NCBI RefSeq assembly: GCF_000170895.1
Contig: NZ_ABCS01000060.1
Location: 1 to 62,480 of the forward strand
Origin: Plesiocystis pacifica SIR-1
GTDB lineage: Bacteria > Myxococcota_A > Polyangia > Nannocystales > Nannocystaceae
Length of the DNA: 62,480 bases
Direction of reading: 5' to 3'
Shown: in pieces, positions 54,501 to 62,395 of the stretch
Layout of the letters: every line of letters starts with the position of its first letter
Numbering within the stretch: the first letter of the stretch is position 1
Translations under genes and position numbers: made by a program
The notes under the pieces: generated by a model
Database searches by the model: none
Seen by the model: only the letters and a program-made list of their open reading frames with translations
What the model was told of the DNA's origin: nothing

Positions 54501-54815
54501 GTATTGGTTCTTGCGGTCAAGGGCGTAGCGAACGGCGAGGTGAGACTTACCATAACCGGGGCCACCCAAGAGCACGACCAGTTGAGCCTCAGTCTTATTG
54601 ATGAGCAGTCGATCGATCTCCTCGAGGTCGACCTGGCGCCCTTCAAAGCGCTTCTTGTCCCACTCCGCGGGGATGTTCGTAGGCACGGTGGGCTCAGGTG
54701 GGCCAGGACTTTGGACAACAATGCCGGTCTCGGCCTCGATGCTACCGATGCGGATCGTTGTCGAGGCTTGTTTCTCGTCGCTTGGCACACGGACCCCACG
54801 CAACTCTACCAGCAC
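51579..54815 (-). CDS. NB-ARC/TPR (NLR-like) protein with N-terminal signalling motif
   Basis: 1078 residues from a GTG at 54815; the start is uncertain. Residues 20-37 hold the short motif TTIRIGSIEAETGIVVQS. An NB-ARC-like NTPase follows: Walker A GGPGYGKSH (84-92), Walker B LVIFDN (150-155), and the GGLPL box (226-230). From about 385 to the end there are about 16 tandem 45-residue TPR-type repeats, consensus RVDHxSLGxSLHQVG, then CLxxQGxFALA, then WFERAVAAKEKGDVHG. Known NLR-like proteins of this design sense a ligand with the repeats, oligomerise through the NTPase and pass a signal from the N-terminus. It is divergent from the 1133-aa gene. A/T-richer than neighbours. Confidence 0.85.
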   Translation of the reverse strand: MLVELRGVRVPSDEKQASTTIRIGSIEAETGIVVQSPGPPEPTVPTNIPAEWDKKRFEGRQVDLEEIDRLLINKTEAQLVVLLGGPGYGKSHLAVRYALDRKNQYPGGVYLFDLGHSGPPTNLAHWSAPALPPVERWEWVLERLGKQPTLVIFDNVVSPDYYGRWGPRVGQPIHVLATTTLDYTGPWARHQVRPLSFEDAEAVVRSVLCDDELFEEVGKELVESAGGLPLELVTTAAAMRVARRRQLPLPTSPHRDTDTRFAQAWELLGPDGQRALQLAAMFEPSRIPVSQLCKLLASADGVSACMDVSLLAAEGRMHGLLSSFVRRFHPAPHADQKPHVETFLEAAKRVSECPADVEAVTDFSSFPAESAAWVEMGLADDLNEELDWVGRALQQLGQFTEALSWYERAVVAKQVGDTNGRIDHESLGYSLHHAGSCLSELGNFALAHRRFERAATAKEKGDVHGRVDHESLGSSLHQAGYCLQQEGSEHTRPIRWFERAVAAKEKGNVHGRVDHSSLGISLHQVGYCLSEQGQFALALPWYKRAVAMAEKGDAYGRLKYESLGSSLLQAGFCLIQQGQFTLALPWLERAVSAIEKGDVHGRIDHLFLGKALNNVGACLAEQGKSGIAMFWFQRAVAAIEKGDVHGRVDHISLGVSLYRAGKCLTDQGDFTLALPWLKRAVAAKEVGDIYGRVDHGALGLSLHEVGECLFAQGKFALAQPWFERAVDAKERGDVHTRVDHTNLGSSLHQVGSCLSQQGKHSIAQPWYERAVAAKEKGDVHGRVNFSSLGSSLHQVGNGFFLQGKFTVARSWFERAVVATEKGDIIGRVDHGALGERLHQVGSCWFQEGKFALAQPLFEQAVVSMEKGNVHSRVNHNALGASLHLVGHCLFRQGMYTLAQPWFERAVGESEKGDHHGRVDHNSIGLNLHLIGDCLLEQGEPAVALPWYERSVVAKEKGDINSRVDHESLGCSLDRVGLCLVETGKLTHAQKWFERAVDAKVKGNLYGRVNHDSLGSSLHLLGHSLAGQGQFALALPWFERAVSAAEKGDVEGRVNHDSVNTARASLAACHRQIELASGQ

Positions 54816-55007
54816 TAGTCAGGCGAGCGAAGCCCAGTTCCTGGATGATTTTTTGGGGCCTACTGCTATCCTCTTGCTCTTGGTGGAAGTGCAAGCCGGT
54901 CCGCGCTGCGTAGCCGCGCAACGTCGACGCCCGCAACCAGGCCGCTGCGGGCTCGACCGGGCCCTAGGTAGCCGAAGTATAAGGTGCTAGTATCGCATCG
55001 GGGACAC

Positions 55008-58000
55008 ATGACCAAAGACGTACACATCGAAAATGTCGAGGTCCACGATGGAGTCGGGGTAGTCATCAACGTTGGGGGATCTGGCGGGCCCAATGACGCA
55101 CTGACTACGCTGGACACTTACTTAGGATGCTGGTCCAGTGAGACCACACCGCCGCTACCACCTAAACTCGTGCTACTCGGACGTGCTGCGCAGCGGGAGC
55201 GACTGCTGGAGTGGTTGCAGCAGCCCTGTTCTGGACCCCTCTCGATCCAAGCTGCGAGCAAACGTGAGGCACTGCTGTTCGCAGCTGCAGCCATCGATTC
55301 GTCGCCAGAAGATCAGCGGCGTGAGCTGGTCTCGCGCGCATGGGTCGTCGAGAGCGCCGAAGCTTGGCGTTGGATACTCGCGCAGGAGTCTCCGCAACCG
55401 TTCATCCTACTACCCAGTTTCGCCGAATTTGATGTCCACGCGCGGACGGGACCACACTGGGTTGTTGTGGCTCGAGACCGTGAAACTGAGGTCGATGGAC
55501 TCACCCTCGACCGACCTTTACCTTGGCAGGAGTTGGGTTGCGAACTATCCGCGGCTGGACTGAGCCTTCGCGAAGCCGAACGAGCGGCTATCGAGTCTAG
55601 GGGACACTTGCGCCCCCTCCAGCGTCTGCTCGGCGCGATAGATGCGCGACCGCCGAAGTGGATCCTACTCGATCAACGAGCCGAACTCGAGGTGATGCTG
55701 TTGCTCGGCGCCTGGGAGCCTAACCATGAGGGGGATGCCGAAGTGGTGGGGAAACTCGGTGTTGATCCCGACAACCTTGAGCGCTTGTGCGTCCGACTGT
55801 CTAATATCGAAGATACACCGATTACCCGAGATGGATCGAGTTATTGCTGGTCCTCTCCGGAGGACGCTTGGGCACTACTATCCTCGACCTTAACTAAACG
55901 TATGCTTCGCCACTTCGAGACGGTTGCTATTGATGTCCTAGGGGTCAATGATCTGACCTATGACTTGCCGCCCAACGATCGGTGCTGGGCTGCTGTCGCT
56001 GGCCCGACCCTCAATCATTCAAAGACGCTGCGGGAGGGATTGTCGCAATCGTTGTTGCGCTTGCGGCACCATGCTCCGACTATTGAGCGCCGTCGTGGTG
56101 CGGGCACGGTAATCGCACTGGTTGACTCGATCGTCCGGCAGGTACTCACGCCTAGCTGGAAACGCTGGGCTTCGTTCGAGCAGGCTTTGTGGTGGCTCGC
56201 TGAGGCTTCACCCCGGGTGTTTCTAATGCAGTTGGACACCAGCTTCGCTACCGATGGTGGCATCGCCAGGGTCTTCGAGGAGGAAGGCGATCCTGGCCTT
56301 CATGGTGCGGCTCCTCATTTGCCTCTGCAACGTGCGCTGGGCCTACTGTGCTGGCTACCGGAGTGGATGTCAGGGGCCGTTGAAGCACTGATGCGACTCG
56401 CTGAACTCGACCCTCCTGACCCTCCGACGCCCCGTGTTCATCCTCGTCCGCTTGCAGCCCTTGAATCTGTCTTTCATATAGGCGACCCACAGACTGGGGT
56501 CGATGAAGAGGAGCGGCTGACAACACTCGCTAACTTGACTCGGCGGCATCCCGCGCGAGGTTTTCAGCTGTTGCTACAATTGACCCACCAGCTTTCCGGA
56601 GGCTTCCGGCCGGAGAGTGTGCAGCCTCTATACCGGACCCGGTTGCCGGCACGATCGGTGGCCAGTGACGAGGTCCAGCGCACCCGTGCAGTGCGTTGTC
56701 TCGTGCTCGCCGTGGAACGTGCTGACCAGGCTCCAGAACGATGGATGCAACTGATCAGAGAGCCTGTCAACCAGCGGTTCGACGATGGGCTTGCGGAAGA
56801 GGTGTTCGACCATCTGATTGCTCATCGTGATCACTTTGACGATGTAGCCCGCGAGGAGCTTTCTTCCACGATTCGGAGTGAATTGGTGCGACTGTACGCT
56901 ACTTCTCTTCACCAAAAGCTCGATACACGCCGACTGCAGCTCCACCGTATTCTTGAGACCCTAGAGCCCACTGATCCCGTATTGCGTGAAGGCTGGCGTT
57001 TCAGGCCTCAGAACATCCTGCTGGAACCCCATTCACGGAGTGACTATAGGAGCATACAAGTCCGACTCGACGATCAGCGGGATGAAGCCTTCATGCGGCT
57101 GATTGGACCCACGCCGAGTTCGGGGGTGGCTGAACTTTCGCGTCTTGTGAGGTTGTTCGTAGATCGGGATACCGATATGCGAGAACTCGGTCGGGTGATC
57201 GCTCGCAGTCAATTTAGTGATGATTTTGATGCTGTCTTACTTCGGCAGCGTCCTCCGGTAGGTCTGGAACCTCTTGTTGCGCCCTTCGCACGTGCCCGGA
57301 GCCATCTTGTCGGCCAGGGCTTGTCATGGCTACGCGAAATTGTGCACACTTGGAGCAGCGAGGGACGTACGCAAGATGTTCTTGATACGCTCCTACTTCG
57401 TTGGCCCGAGCCTCAAATTTGGGATATCGTCGATAGGCTCGAGGAGCCTCTAAAGACGAGCTACTGGAGGGGTCTCGATACCGTTGGAAACCACGATGAG
57501 CAGCAGTGGGGGCGTGCGATCACGAATTTGCTTGAAGCGGAGAACGTCCGCACGGCACTCAGCACAGCGAGCCACCGATGCAAGCAGCTCCCTCTCGAGC
57601 TACTCATCCAAGTCCTTGAGGCGGTCTCCCTACATACTCCCCAGGAGCGCTCTCATGGCCCGCATATTGGCTACGACGTTGTCGAAATATTCTCTGAGAT
57701 AGAACGCCGCGACAACGAGGGAGAGGTTGACCCATCGTTCGACCAGGATCTTCTACATCTAGAATTTCGTTTCATTACCTTCTTCGAGGGACGTACACCG
57801 CGGCGTGTCAACGCCTTTCTTGAGGGGGAGCCCGATTTTTTTGTTGGTCTGCTTGGCTACATGTATCGGCCCGCAGGAGAGACGCCTGGCGATGACGTAT
57901 CACCCGCGGCCCAACGACTGGCTACCAACGCTCGTCTAGTGCTGAGGCACTGGCGAAGCTATCCAGGGCGCAACGAAAACGTAGCCACACGAGAGCAGAC

Positions 58001-58409
58001 GCTTTATGACTGGGCAGCACGGGTTCTTGATCTTGCCCATTCCTCAATGCTAGGGGCGGCAGCCTCCCGCGAAGTCGCTGTTCTTCTGGCTCGGGTCGAT
58101 GTCGGTGAGGATGAATTGTGGCCGAGTGAGGCTGTGCGTCGGCTTCTGCAAGAGGGAGCATACCCTGCGCTCCGTCAGGAGCTATGGAGCGCAGTCGTCA
58201 ACGACCGAGGAGTCACCATTCGTGGGGCCTATGAGGGGGGGACTCAGGAGGAGGCCCTTGTCGCGCACCACCGTGCAGCCGCTGCTGCTTTGCGTGCGAT
58301 CTGGCCAGCGACGGCGAGCCTGCACTCGGATCTCGCCGAGCACTACGCTGAACTCGCCAGGCGTGAGGACGAGAGCGCGCACGACGAACGTCAACGCGAT
58401 GGTCGATAG
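55008..58409 (+). CDS. 1133-aa STAND-like protein with the same N-terminal motif and a degenerate P-loop
   Basis: 1133 residues from the ATG at 55008 (GGGG 6 bases upstream). Residues 5-22 read VHIENVEVHDGVGVVINV, close to the motif of the NB-ARC proteins. A region similar to STAND NTPases (KLVLLGRAAQRERLLEWLQQ, then GPLSIQAASKREALL at about 76-90) lacks the GKS/T of a working Walker A. The remaining 900 residues are helical (LLRLRHHAPTIERRRGAGTV, VVEIFSEIERRDNEGE) and unrecognised; they probably form an alpha-solenoid sensor. There is no membrane segment. It is divergent from the NB-ARC/TPR gene and ends 31 bp from the convergent 205-aa gene. It may be a sensor that uses the same downstream effector. 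Confidence 0.75.
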   Translation: MTKDVHIENVEVHDGVGVVINVGGSGGPNDALTTLDTYLGCWSSETTPPLPPKLVLLGRAAQRERLLEWLQQPCSGPLSIQAASKREALLFAAAAIDSSPEDQRRELVSRAWVVESAEAWRWILAQESPQPFILLPSFAEFDVHARTGPHWVVVARDRETEVDGLTLDRPLPWQELGCELSAAGLSLREAERAAIESRGHLRPLQRLLGAIDARPPKWILLDQRAELEVMLLLGAWEPNHEGDAEVVGKLGVDPDNLERLCVRLSNIEDTPITRDGSSYCWSSPEDAWALLSSTLTKRMLRHFETVAIDVLGVNDLTYDLPPNDRCWAAVAGPTLNHSKTLREGLSQSLLRLRHHAPTIERRRGAGTVIALVDSIVRQVLTPSWKRWASFEQALWWLAEASPRVFLMQLDTSFATDGGIARVFEEEGDPGLHGAAPHLPLQRALGLLCWLPEWMSGAVEALMRLAELDPPDPPTPRVHPRPLAALESVFHIGDPQTGVDEEERLTTLANLTRRHPARGFQLLLQLTHQLSGGFRPESVQPLYRTRLPARSVASDEVQRTRAVRCLVLAVERADQAPERWMQLIREPVNQRFDDGLAEEVFDHLIAHRDHFDDVAREELSSTIRSELVRLYATSLHQKLDTRRLQLHRILETLEPTDPVLREGWRFRPQNILLEPHSRSDYRSIQVRLDDQRDEAFMRLIGPTPSSGVAELSRLVRLFVDRDTDMRELGRVIARSQFSDDFDAVLLRQRPPVGLEPLVAPFARARSHLVGQGLSWLREIVHTWSSEGRTQDVLDTLLLRWPEPQIWDIVDRLEEPLKTSYWRGLDTVGNHDEQQWGRAITNLLEAENVRTALSTASHRCKQLPLELLIQVLEAVSLHTPQERSHGPHIGYDVVEIFSEIERRDNEGEVDPSFDQDLLHLEFRFITFFEGRTPRRVNAFLEGEPDFFVGLLGYMYRPAGETPGDDVSPAAQRLATNARLVLRHWRSYPGRNENVATREQTLYDWAARVLDLAHSSMLGAAASREVAVLLARVDVGEDELWPSEAVRRLLQEGAYPALRQELWSAVVNDRGVTIRGAYEGGTQEEALVAHHRAAAAALRAIWPATASLHSDLAEHYAELARREDESAHDERQRDGR

Positions 58410-58439
58410 GGGGAGCCGGGTTTTGGCTCGAGGACGAAC

Positions 58440-59057
58440 TTAGCTCAGGACCAGGCCCGTGCCCTTCTTGACCTTGATTTTCCCCGCACGGAGCCGGCTA
58501 GTTGCATCTCGTTTGATGATCACTCCGACCCCCTCACCAACGTCGATTTGATCTACGACCACGGTCTCAGGCTCAAGCCTCTGCGCGAAGTCAGTCCTGA
58601 ACGCCTGGAACTCCTCCCGGAGGCCGCCCAACTCCTGAACAATGGAGTCCGTGTCGCGGTTGTGCACCCGAACCAACTGAATGAGAGCTTGACCGATCAA
58701 CTCTTCAACCGGTCCCGCAACCAGCTCGGCAAACTCCCTTTTTTGCTCCTCGTCGGCGAGCCTCGCGAGCTCCCGCTCTAGCTCAGCTTGGGTGCTTAGC
58801 GCGAATGCCTTGGCCACGCCCTGCTTGGCCAGAGCACCGAGCGCGGGGATGCCCGTAGCGATCGTTGTCAACAGCTTGGTCAGTTCGGCGACGAAGGCTT
58901 CAGACTTGCCATCGAGCAAGCTCTGGGACAACTTGGTAAGGTCCGACTGATGTTCGTCGAGGAGCTTGGCGAGTTCCTGGGCCACTCCGGTATTCTCCGC
59001 GTAGATGGCCTGCAGTGCAAGCCGCGATCGCTCTTGGCGCGCGAAGAACTTCACCAT
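58440..59057 (-). CDS. Candidate effector: helical domain plus two C-terminal signalling-motif repeats
   Basis: 205 residues from the ATG at 59057 (a TTG at 59069 is less likely). Residues 1-160 are helical. A segment at about 62-87 (LLTTIATGIPALGALAKQGV) is hydrophobic and could insert in a membrane. The C-terminus holds two motif copies, VVVDQIDVGEGVGVIIKR (166-183) and LRAGKIKVKKGTGLVLS (189-205), ending at the last residue. They match the single N-terminal motif of the neighbouring NLR-like genes. In HET-s and bacterial BASS systems, the effector carries C-terminal amyloid repeats templated by the NLR and kills the cell through its helical domain. The same logic is inferred here. No catalytic motif is seen. 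Confidence 0.7.
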   Translation of the reverse strand: MVKFFARQERSRLALQAIYAENTGVAQELAKLLDEHQSDLTKLSQSLLDGKSEAFVAELTKLLTTIATGIPALGALAKQGVAKAFALSTQAELERELARLADEEQKREFAELVAGPVEELIGQALIQLVRVHNRDTDSIVQELGGLREEFQAFRTDFAQRLEPETVVVDQIDVGEGVGVIIKRDATSRLRAGKIKVKKGTGLVLS

Positions 59058-59270
59058 CGGTGAAGTCAAGGTCGTGAACGGACCTGGTGTCGTGGTCCAG
59101 GTCGACTTAGGCGGGCGAGAACCTACTTCCTGCCGCTTTCACCAGGATCTCCCTTTCGAGGGTGGAGGGTAGGCGTCAAGGGTGTTTTGAGGCCTTGCAG
59201 AGGTCTACGGCCGAGGCTCGAGAGGATATGGTGCCGCCCAACTCCCGCTGATACAATCCAGTGGGCATCC

Positions 59271-59942
59271 GTGACCAGGCACGTCGACATAGGTGGGGTG
59301 GAGGTTCAGAACGGCATCGGATTGGTTGTCAATGTTGGAGAGCATCTACCTGGGCCTGCCGTCGCAACGAATATCCCCGCGGAATGGGAAGCAAAGCCGT
59401 TCGAAGGGCGTCGCGCTGACTTCGACACACTCGACCGGTTGTTGGACGACAAGACCCGCCCGCAACTGGTAGCCCTCTGCGGTGGACCAGGCTATGGCAA
59501 GTCACACTTGGCTGTTCGCTATGCACTTGAGCGGCGTCAACTCTACCCTGGTGGCGTCTTTCTTTTCGAGTTCGGCCACTCTGGACCTCCCACTAACCTC
59601 AGTCATTGGCCTGTGCCAGAGTTACCTCCTATCGAGCGCTGGCTGTGGGTCCTCAGCAGGCTCGCACAAGGCCAAGATGCTACACTTCTTGGGCTCCACA
59701 CTGCGTCCGCTGCTGCTGCGCCAGCTCCTGGTCAGCTTGCTCGCGTCGCATGGTGCTGCCAGTGTGCTGTGAACCTGCACCCGCCCGCTCCCCGTCGCGG
59801 AACCCCACGGCACCAGACGGCACGAGAAACCCAAGCGATTCCAACGGGATGTGTGCCAAGTCCGCGCCATCATTACGCTTCGTCGCACCCCGTCGGAGAC
59901 CCTAGCAGTCTTTACCGGCCTGCCCGGATCAGCCCTTTTTGA
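59271..59942 (+). pseudogene. Truncated NB-ARC protein (N-terminal fragment of an NLR paralogue)
   Basis: Starting at the GTG at 59271, the first 136 residues align with the start of the NB-ARC/TPR protein: motif VDIGGVEVQNGIGLVVNV, then NIPAEWEAKPFEGRR, Walker A GGPGYGKSH, AVRYALERRQLYPGGVFLFE, and IERWLWVLSRL. Similarity stops near 59680, before Walker B. The rest of the frame (Ala/Pro-rich) is noise. The GLPL box and the TPR array are absent, so it cannot work as an NLR unless the short product is used as a motif-plus-P-loop adaptor. It shows that the NLR gene has been duplicated in this locus. Confidence 0.75.
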
Positions 59943-60088
59943 ACCCTGTAGCTGGCCCCGGCCTGGGACCTCCGTCGCGATGCTAACCGGCCTTGGATCC
60001 GCCGGACTTTGGAGGCTCTACGTGGCCTTGTTCTCGCTGCCGGAGCATCGATGGTCATCATCGAAGTGCTGGGCAAATGATGGCGTGT
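59680..60088. other. Degraded stretch after the NLR fragment
   Basis: About 409 bases without a supported gene. One short plus frame near 59990-60080 reads RTLEALRGLVLAAGASMVII followed by EVLGK and a stop, which looks like the tail of a lost protein. Nothing else is recognisable. Confidence 0.3.
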
Positions 60089-60382
60089 TCACCCATAGTG
60101 ACGAGTATACGCATCATAATTTGCGGAAGACACTACCCCCATACCGTCACATACAGAACAGATATCTCCAGTCATCCCCTGCTGACCACCCCCTGCACAT
60201 CGTGGACAATCCACCTCATCGTAAGACTCGGGGTCGAAGGCTTCGTGCTTGTTCTTGGACACAAAGCATGACCCGCCGCAGTAGTCGCACACATCTCCTC
60301 GAAGACCTCGTTAGCGAGATCCGCCGCAGCGTGGGCACTCCACCTCATCGATCTCTTCGCGGTCATAGCTTGTCCGCGACAT
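60089..60382 (-). pseudogene. Zinc-ribbon (DnaJ-type CxxCxG) protein interrupted by an in-frame TAA
   Basis: From the ATG at 60382 the frame reads MSRTSYDREEIDEVECPRC, GGSR, then a TAA, and continues in the same frame with RGLRGDVCDYCGGSC, YDEVDCPRCAGGG and GDICSVCDGMGVV to a stop at 60089. Four CxxC pairs, most with a following Gly, form two zinc sites as in DnaJ-like Cys-rich domains. A GTG at 60292 could restart translation of the last three pairs (67 aa). The TAA differs by one base from a sense codon, so a recent nonsense mutation is likely. Confidence 0.65.
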
Positions 60383-60610
60383 CGCCTGGAGCCTCGTCGA
60401 TCGAGCTTCAGAAACAAGAAGGATCGGGAGGATCTGGGTGCACGAAGGGCAAGTTGATGGACCGAGTATCCCATTAGCACCTACACTGATCTCAACAACC
60501 TATTCCTTGAGTGGGGTGGGCTTGCGACCCCATCGGGGGAAGGTTCTCAACAATGAAGTTCCATCACAGACTGGCGATGTAGACCCTTATTAGGGCGGAC
60601 ATCACAGGCT

Positions 60611-62320
60611 GTGCCCACCCCTCCACACCTCCTCACCGCCGACGACGTAGCCCAGCGCCTACGTCGCAGCCGTGACTCGGTGTACCGCCAGGCCCGCTCT
60701 GGCGCCCTCCCGGGCGCCTTCCGCATGGATCGCTCCTGGCGCTTCCGCGCCGTCGAGCTCGAGGCCTGGATCCGTGAACGGGAACAAAGCCACCCCGCCC
60801 AGCCGTCGGGCGTGGGACACTCCCAACCAGGAAAGCGCGCCTCGCCGCAGAAAGCGAAGCGCACCATGAAAATCACCGTGAAGGCGCGGACACAGGGCAC
60901 GGGCGGGCTCGAGGCGAATCTGTTTTGGACAGACTCGGCGGGCAAGCGCGTGCGTGTGCGTCGGGCCTCCCCTCACAAGTCCAAGGCCAAGACCAAGCGC
61001 TGGGCGGAGCGGCTTCTCACCGAGCTCATGGAAGCTCATGAGACCAAGCTCCGCGCGGCCCCTCCGGCGGAACAGGAGCAGCCACAACCTCCACAGCAAC
61101 CAGTCTTTTCTCACGAACACGAGCGGGCCCAAGGGGGCCCAACCCAGGATGAGGACCGGCCGCGCCGGGACCACGCGCAAAGCGACGACAAACGCCAGGA
61201 AGAAGACGTCATCTTCGAGGACTTCGTGCCTCGCTTCATGGCCTTTTGCGAGTCGCCCGTTGCCGGCCGTCGGGGTGCGAACTCGACCGGCGAGCTGTCC
61301 AACAAGCGCGGGACGATCGAGCAGCACCTCTCGCCTTACTTTGGCGAGATGCCGCTGCGTCGCATCGGCGCTCGGCAGGTCGACGCGTACGTGTGCGCGA
61401 AGGCCCAAGAGCGGAGCAAGCGGACGGGCAAGCCCTTGTCGGCCTCGACGATAGCCAACCACCTCGCGGTGCTGCGGCGCATGCTCAAGGTGGCGCACCG
61501 GTGGGAGCTCATCGATCGGGTCCCGGACATCCAGCCGCCGCGCAAGGGCACGGTGGACAACTACCTGTCCAAGCGCGAGGCCCAAGCCTTGCTCGAGCAC
61601 GCCGATCCGCTCACGCGCGATCTGTTCATGCTCGCGCTGCGTACGGGCATGCGGCTGGGCGAGCTCCGGGAGCTGCGGACCGGCGATGTGGATCTTGCCA
61701 ACGGGCGGATCCAGGTGAGGCGACAGCGGACGCAGGAGGGCGAGGTGACGCCGCCCAAGTACGGTCGCAAGCGGACGGTGCAGGTGCCGGCCGACGCCCT
61801 CGAGGTGCTTCGCAAGCGCCTGGCGGGGCTGGGTCGCAAGGAGCTCGTGTTCAGCAAACCCAAGGGCTACAAGGCGGCGCATCGCGGGGAGCGGGCGGCC
61901 AAGGGCGGAGAGCCCTGGTCACACAAGGACCTGTTCAACGCGGTGAACCGCGCGCGGGCCGGAGCGGGCATCGAGCGCTCGGTCGGGGTGCACACGCTGC
62001 GGCACACCTTCGCCACCCACGCGGTGGCGGCCGGGGTGCCGCTGTCGCTGGTGTCCCGACAGCTGGGGCACTCGGACGTGCGGACGACGATGCGCTACGC
62101 CCATCACGCACCGGAGCTGACGCCCGGGATCTTCGACCGGCTCTCGGAGCCGGCCGGGGGGACCGAGGGGCCGGTGACGGCCGGGGGAGATCTGGATGAG
62201 CCGACGGCTCGGGGGCGCTCGAGGAAGCGCCGCCGAGGAGGCTCGAAGGGGGGCTCTCGGGGGCGTTCTGGGGCTCGTGCGGGATCGCCGCGGGCTCAGA
62301 ATCTGGATGAATCTGGATGA
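60611..62320 (+). CDS. Excisionase-like HTH fused to tyrosine recombinase (island integrase)
   Basis: 569 residues from a GTG at 60611. Residues 7-59 (LLTADDVAQRLRRSRDSVYR, GALPGAFRMDRSWRFRAVEL) form a MerR/excisionase-type winged helix (HTH_17). After a linker comes a divergent arm-binding domain (KARTQGTGGLEANLFW), a core-binding domain at about 205-310, and the catalytic domain: Arg in RTGMRLGELREL, HTLRHTF, GHSDV and Tyr in TTMRYAHH. All catalytic residues are present. Excisionase and integrase are usually separate proteins, so one polypeptide may couple direction control to catalysis. It ends 75 bp before the right 30-bp repeat. The Gly/Arg-rich C-terminal tail is encoded over the TCTGGATGA repeats. 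Confidence 0.88.
   Translation: MPTPPHLLTADDVAQRLRRSRDSVYRQARSGALPGAFRMDRSWRFRAVELEAWIREREQSHPAQPSGVGHSQPGKRASPQKAKRTMKITVKARTQGTGGLEANLFWTDSAGKRVRVRRASPHKSKAKTKRWAERLLTELMEAHETKLRAAPPAEQEQPQPPQQPVFSHEHERAQGGPTQDEDRPRRDHAQSDDKRQEEDVIFEDFVPRFMAFCESPVAGRRGANSTGELSNKRGTIEQHLSPYFGEMPLRRIGARQVDAYVCAKAQERSKRTGKPLSASTIANHLAVLRRMLKVAHRWELIDRVPDIQPPRKGTVDNYLSKREAQALLEHADPLTRDLFMLALRTGMRLGELRELRTGDVDLANGRIQVRRQRTQEGEVTPPKYGRKRTVQVPADALEVLRKRLAGLGRKELVFSKPKGYKAAHRGERAAKGGEPWSHKDLFNAVNRARAGAGIERSVGVHTLRHTFATHAVAAGVPLSLVSRQLGHSDVRTTMRYAHHAPELTPGIFDRLSEPAGGTEGPVTAGGDLDEPTARGRSRKRRRGGSKGGSRGRSGARAGSPRAQNLDESG
62301..62320 (+). repeat. 10-bp tandem repeat, 2 units, at the integrase 3' end
   Basis: ATCTGGATGA occurs twice in tandem, inside the last codons and stop of the integrase gene, followed by ATTCGGGATC as a decayed third unit. 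It resembles TTCTGGATGAA repeated at 27181-27213 inside the other island end. Confidence 0.7.
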
Positions 62321-62355
62321 ATTCGGGATCCGGGGGATCGCCCGGAAATACTAAA

Positions 62356-62381
62356 CCCCCGTAGACGAGCGTCTAAGGGGG
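62356..62381 (-). terminator. Hairpin terminator next to the right att repeat
   Basis: CCCCC and TAGACG pair with CGTCTA and GGGGG around a 2-base AG turn, with one mismatch in the stem. On the minus strand it is followed by TTTAGTATTT. Its position 14 bp from the tRNA-like 3' end mirrors the hairpin at 26973-27000, though the stem sequence differs. Confidence 0.65.
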
Positions 62382-62395
62382 CCTAGCTTGCGAAA

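Noticed and set aside
59680..60088. Continuation of the NB-ARC gene by frameshift
   Set aside because: None of the three plus frames after 59680 shows a Walker B, GLPL box or the 45-residue repeats, so the gene is truncated and not just shifted.
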